Shown piece by piece: positions 6,814 to 8,934 of a stretch of DNA of 8,934 bases. Each line of letters starts with the position of its first letter. The stretch's first letter is position 1. The notes below the pieces were generated by a model. It ran no database searches, had not been told where the DNA came from, and worked only from the letters and a program-made list of their open reading frames with translations. The DNA is from Armatimonadota bacterium (GTDB taxonomy: Bacteria > Armatimonadota > Fimbriimonadia > Fimbriimonadales > ATM1): assembly GCA_013816225.1 (NCBI GenBank), contig JACDEQ010000075.1, positions 1-8,934 on the forward strand, in the 5' to 3' direction. The translations under genes were made by a program, and so were the position numbers.

Positions 6814-8934
6814 ATACTGACGCCGGAAGGAGCGCCTCGCGTCATCATCCGCAACGGGCGGCCGTGCCTGGTTATTGACGGCCAGATCGTCCCACCGTTC
6901 ATGTTCTTCGGCAACCCGTCCGATGAGACCAAGGCCGAAACGGTCTTCGAAGAGATCCGAAAGGCCGCGAAGGAAGGGATTCACCTTCACAGTTTGATGG
7001 TCGAGTTCGCCATCAGCGAGGGAGGCGCGGAGGAGGCGCTCCATCTATCGGCGTACCTCCTGCAGAAAACGTTGGAAGCCGATCCTGACGGAAGGCTCAT
7101 CCTTCGGCTCGTCTTCGCGGGAGCGCCCGGATGGGAGAGAAAATACCCGAAGGCAGCTTTCCGCTATGCGGACGGCGTCGAGGCAGAGCCGAGCTTCTGC
7201 GATGACGAGTTTTGGGGAGACGCGGCCAACCTTCTTGCCGGATATGTGCGGGGTATAAGCTCACACGATCAATCGGACCGCCTCATAGGGCTGCACCTGG
7301 ATAGAGGTGAATGGTTCTTCGCTGAGGGCTGGGGATATGATACGAGCGCCGCGGCGGAAAAGGCGTTTCGCGATTGGGCGACCTTCCGTTACGGCGGGGA
7401 CCGCGTTGCGCTGCAATCAGCCTGGTTTAACGGTGATGCACGGTTCGAAACGCTGAAGATTCCAAGCTACAACGACTACCCACTTTCTAGCGAAGGGTTT
7501 TTGCGGGCGCGTCGCAAGGAACGCATTTGGGTCGACTACCACCTCTTTATGAGCGATGCGATCGTCGAGCGAATTCAATCCCTCGCATGGCAAGTCAAAG
7601 AGGCGAGCGAGGGCCGGCTTCTGGTAGCTGCAAGTTACGGATACACGTTCGAATGGTCCCACCCCGCCTCCGGACACCTTAGCCTGGGCAAGCTCCTGAG
7701 GTCTCCGGAGATCGACATCATAGCCGGGCCGCCAAGCTACAAGGACCGCTCGCTGGGAGGCACGGCCGGCTTCCCAGGGCCGATCGACAGCTTCGCGCTT
7801 AACGGCAAACTATTCCTTAGCGAGGAGGACTTCAAGACCCCGATCGGGCAGGTTGTCGAGCCGGATGAGTTCAACCCGGTGATGCCGACTCCTCAGGCTC
7901 TCGAAGCTTCGCATTGGCGCGGTGTCGGATCGGCGCTCAGCCATAGCACCGGAATCGCTTGGATGGACCTTTGGGGGAACGGATGGCTGAATACGCCGGC
8001 CATATGGCAGCGTGCTTCCGAAGTTCGCGATATCCTTATCAAAGCGATCGCCACACCGGCAAGGGATCCAGATGTGGCGGTGCTCATCGATGAGCGAAGC
8101 CTGGCTTACTTGAGCGACGCTCGGGCGTTCAAGCACCTTGTGCAGAACTCTCGCGAGGCGATTCTCAGGGCCGGCGTGAGCGCGGGGTTCTATTTGCTCA
8201 GCGACCTTGCGCATCGTAAGAAGTTTCCCGACGCCAAGCTTTACATTTTCCTCAACGCGTGGGATACGCGGCCGGAGGTCCGTGCTGCGATCAAGCGAAT
8301 TCAGGGTGGCGGCAAGACGTTGTTCTGGTTCTATAGCGCCGGGCTTTTCGAGGCCGGCCGTCCGGCTCTCGAACGGGTTCGGGAAGTTACCGGCATTGCC
8401 ATCCGGCCCCAACCTTTCAACAGTCGAGCGGGGACAACGATCCTCAACCGAAAGCACCCTCTGACAGAGTTGCTCGAAGAGCGCGCCCTCAGCACGGTGG
8501 AGCAGCTCGAGCCCAGTTACTTCGCGATCCCGGAAGAGGGCACTACCATTCTCGGTGAATACACGCAAACGGGTTTGCCCAGCTTCGTCGTGAGGGAGAT
8601 CAAGGACGAACATGGCGCTTGGCGAAGCGTATTCCTAGGCGAGCCGCTCATCACGGAGAAGCTTATCCGTGGGCTTTGCCAATACGCAGGAGTGCATGTT
8701 TGGAACTACCACGGTGACGTTGTCCACGTAAGGCCACCATTCCTCTCGATTCACTATTCGGGCACCGGCCACCGAATCGCAACGCTGCCCGATAGGTGGC
8801 ATGCTTACGACCCACTTCAAGCGAAGATGGCCGGTTCCGATGCCACACACCTACGCAGCGACGCGACCGACGGCGCGAGCCAGGTCTTGTTTGTAGGCGA
8901 GGAAGCCGAGGTCCAGCACCTTGCGACGATGAAT
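6367..8934 (+). CDS. GH42-like glycoside hydrolase with a trimerisation-type domain and a long basic N-terminal tail, 3'-truncated
   Basis: The frame is open from ATG 6367 to the right edge (856 residues, no stop seen). Residues 1-149 are low-complexity, with about 40 Lys/Arg and over 25 Pro, and no signal peptide or membrane helix. Residues about 155-555 resemble the TIM barrel of GH42-like putative beta-galactosidases. The markers are GLHLDRGEWFF (308-318), SYGYTFEW (423-430), GHLSLGKLLRSPEIDII (436-452) and LFLSEEDFKT (482-491). By family analogy Glu315 may be the acid/base and Glu486 the nucleophile; this is an inference. Residues about 568-700 resemble the beta-galactosidase trimerisation (GATase-like) domain, with VAVLIDERSLAYL and LFWFYSAG (652-659). 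A C-terminal segment begins near LIRGLCQYAGVHVW (766-779). The protein is probably cut only shortly before its end. The substrate is unknown. It is a likely cytoplasmic enzyme of glycan breakdown, and its link to the upstream envelope genes is unproven. Confidence 0.8.
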   Translation, partial: MPRKKTENAESAEDIKPTRAPKTRGPRKPKTEEAEPVSQIEAFAERPKRTRRPGAETPTESLPKPARKPRMAKKDSDSQAPSESVQPAAIGFRFRAAGPPPARAPKGQPNRRRGDRSEGPKRPVERKPVVRTLQRPEKPKPPARPVRERILTPEGAPRVIIRNGRPCLVIDGQIVPPFMFFGNPSDETKAETVFEEIRKAAKEGIHLHSLMVEFAISEGGAEEALHLSAYLLQKTLEADPDGRLILRLVFAGAPGWERKYPKAAFRYADGVEAEPSFCDDEFWGDAANLLAGYVRGISSHDQSDRLIGLHLDRGEWFFAEGWGYDTSAAAEKAFRDWATFRYGGDRVALQSAWFNGDARFETLKIPSYNDYPLSSEGFLRARRKERIWVDYHLFMSDAIVERIQSLAWQVKEASEGRLLVAASYGYTFEWSHPASGHLSLGKLLRSPEIDIIAGPPSYKDRSLGGTAGFPGPIDSFALNGKLFLSEEDFKTPIGQVVEPDEFNPVMPTPQALEASHWRGVGSALSHSTGIAWMDLWGNGWLNTPAIWQRASEVRDILIKAIATPARDPDVAVLIDERSLAYLSDARAFKHLVQNSREAILRAGVSAGFYLLSDLAHRKKFPDAKLYIFLNAWDTRPEVRAAIKRIQGGGKTLFWFYSAGLFEAGRPALERVREVTGIAIRPQPFNSRAGTTILNRKHPLTELLEERALSTVEQLEPSYFAIPEEGTTILGEYTQTGLPSFVVREIKDEHGAWRSVFLGEPLITEKLIRGLCQYAGVHVWNYHGDVVHVRPPFLSIHYSGTGHRIATLPDRWHAYDPLQAKMAGSDATHLRSDATDGASQVLFVGEEAEVQHLATMN

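Noticed and set aside
6274..7044. Open frame of 256 codons on the minus strand across the intergenic gap and the basic tail
   Set aside because: It is the antisense of the Lys/Arg/Pro-rich tail and gives a Trp/Arg/Phe/Leu-rich sequence with no recognisable domain; the + strand frame continues without a stop into a recognisable enzyme.
7810..8613. Open frame of 267 codons on the minus strand
   Set aside because: It lies wholly inside the glycosidase-like gene, has no recognisable motif and is explained by codon bias in a GC-rich gene.

Overview
The window looks like chromosomal DNA from a Gram-negative (diderm) bacterium of moderately high GC. Every gene I can support is on the + strand and coding density is very high. 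The outer membrane is inferred from an LptD-type lipopolysaccharide (LPS) porin and an LptF/LptG-type permease. The combination of glnE, plsY, lptF/G, lptD and a large GH42-like protein with a trimerisation-type domain would fit a lineage such as Armatimonadota (Fimbriimonadia) or another PVC/FCB-adjacent diderm. That placement is a guess from general resemblance and was not tested.

Region 1 (1-6258) is a run of four overlapping genes. It begins with the 3' part of glnE, the bifunctional adenylyltransferase/adenylyl-removase of glutamine synthetase, which is cut by the left edge. plsY (glycerol-3-phosphate acyltransferase) follows with a 4-base overlap. Next, again with a 4-base overlap, is an LptF/LptG-family permease. 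Last is an LptD-family outer-membrane protein whose GTG start lies 16 bases inside the permease gene. The last three genes form an envelope module: PlsY makes lysophosphatidic acid for phospholipids, the permease extracts LPS from the inner membrane, and LptD inserts it into the outer membrane. The overlaps imply one mRNA and translational coupling, with the nitrogen-control enzyme GlnE on the same transcript.

Region 2 (6259-6366) is a 108-base gap. It holds a short direct repeat and a ribosome binding site for the next gene. I see no convincing terminator or promoter in it.

Region 3 (6367 to the right edge) is one long reading frame that stays open to the end of the window (856 codons visible). 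It has a Lys/Arg/Pro-rich, probably disordered tail of about 150 residues. After the tail come a GH42-like TIM-barrel glycosidase domain, a beta-galactosidase-trimerisation (GATase-like) domain and a C-terminal segment. It has no signal peptide.

I saw no rRNA, tRNA, CRISPR array, insertion sequence or transposase. The most unusual items are the long basic tail on the glycoside-hydrolase-like protein, the LptD with only two cysteines, the divergent second catalytic half of GlnE, and the coupling of glnE to envelope genes. I found no clearly new multi-gene system.
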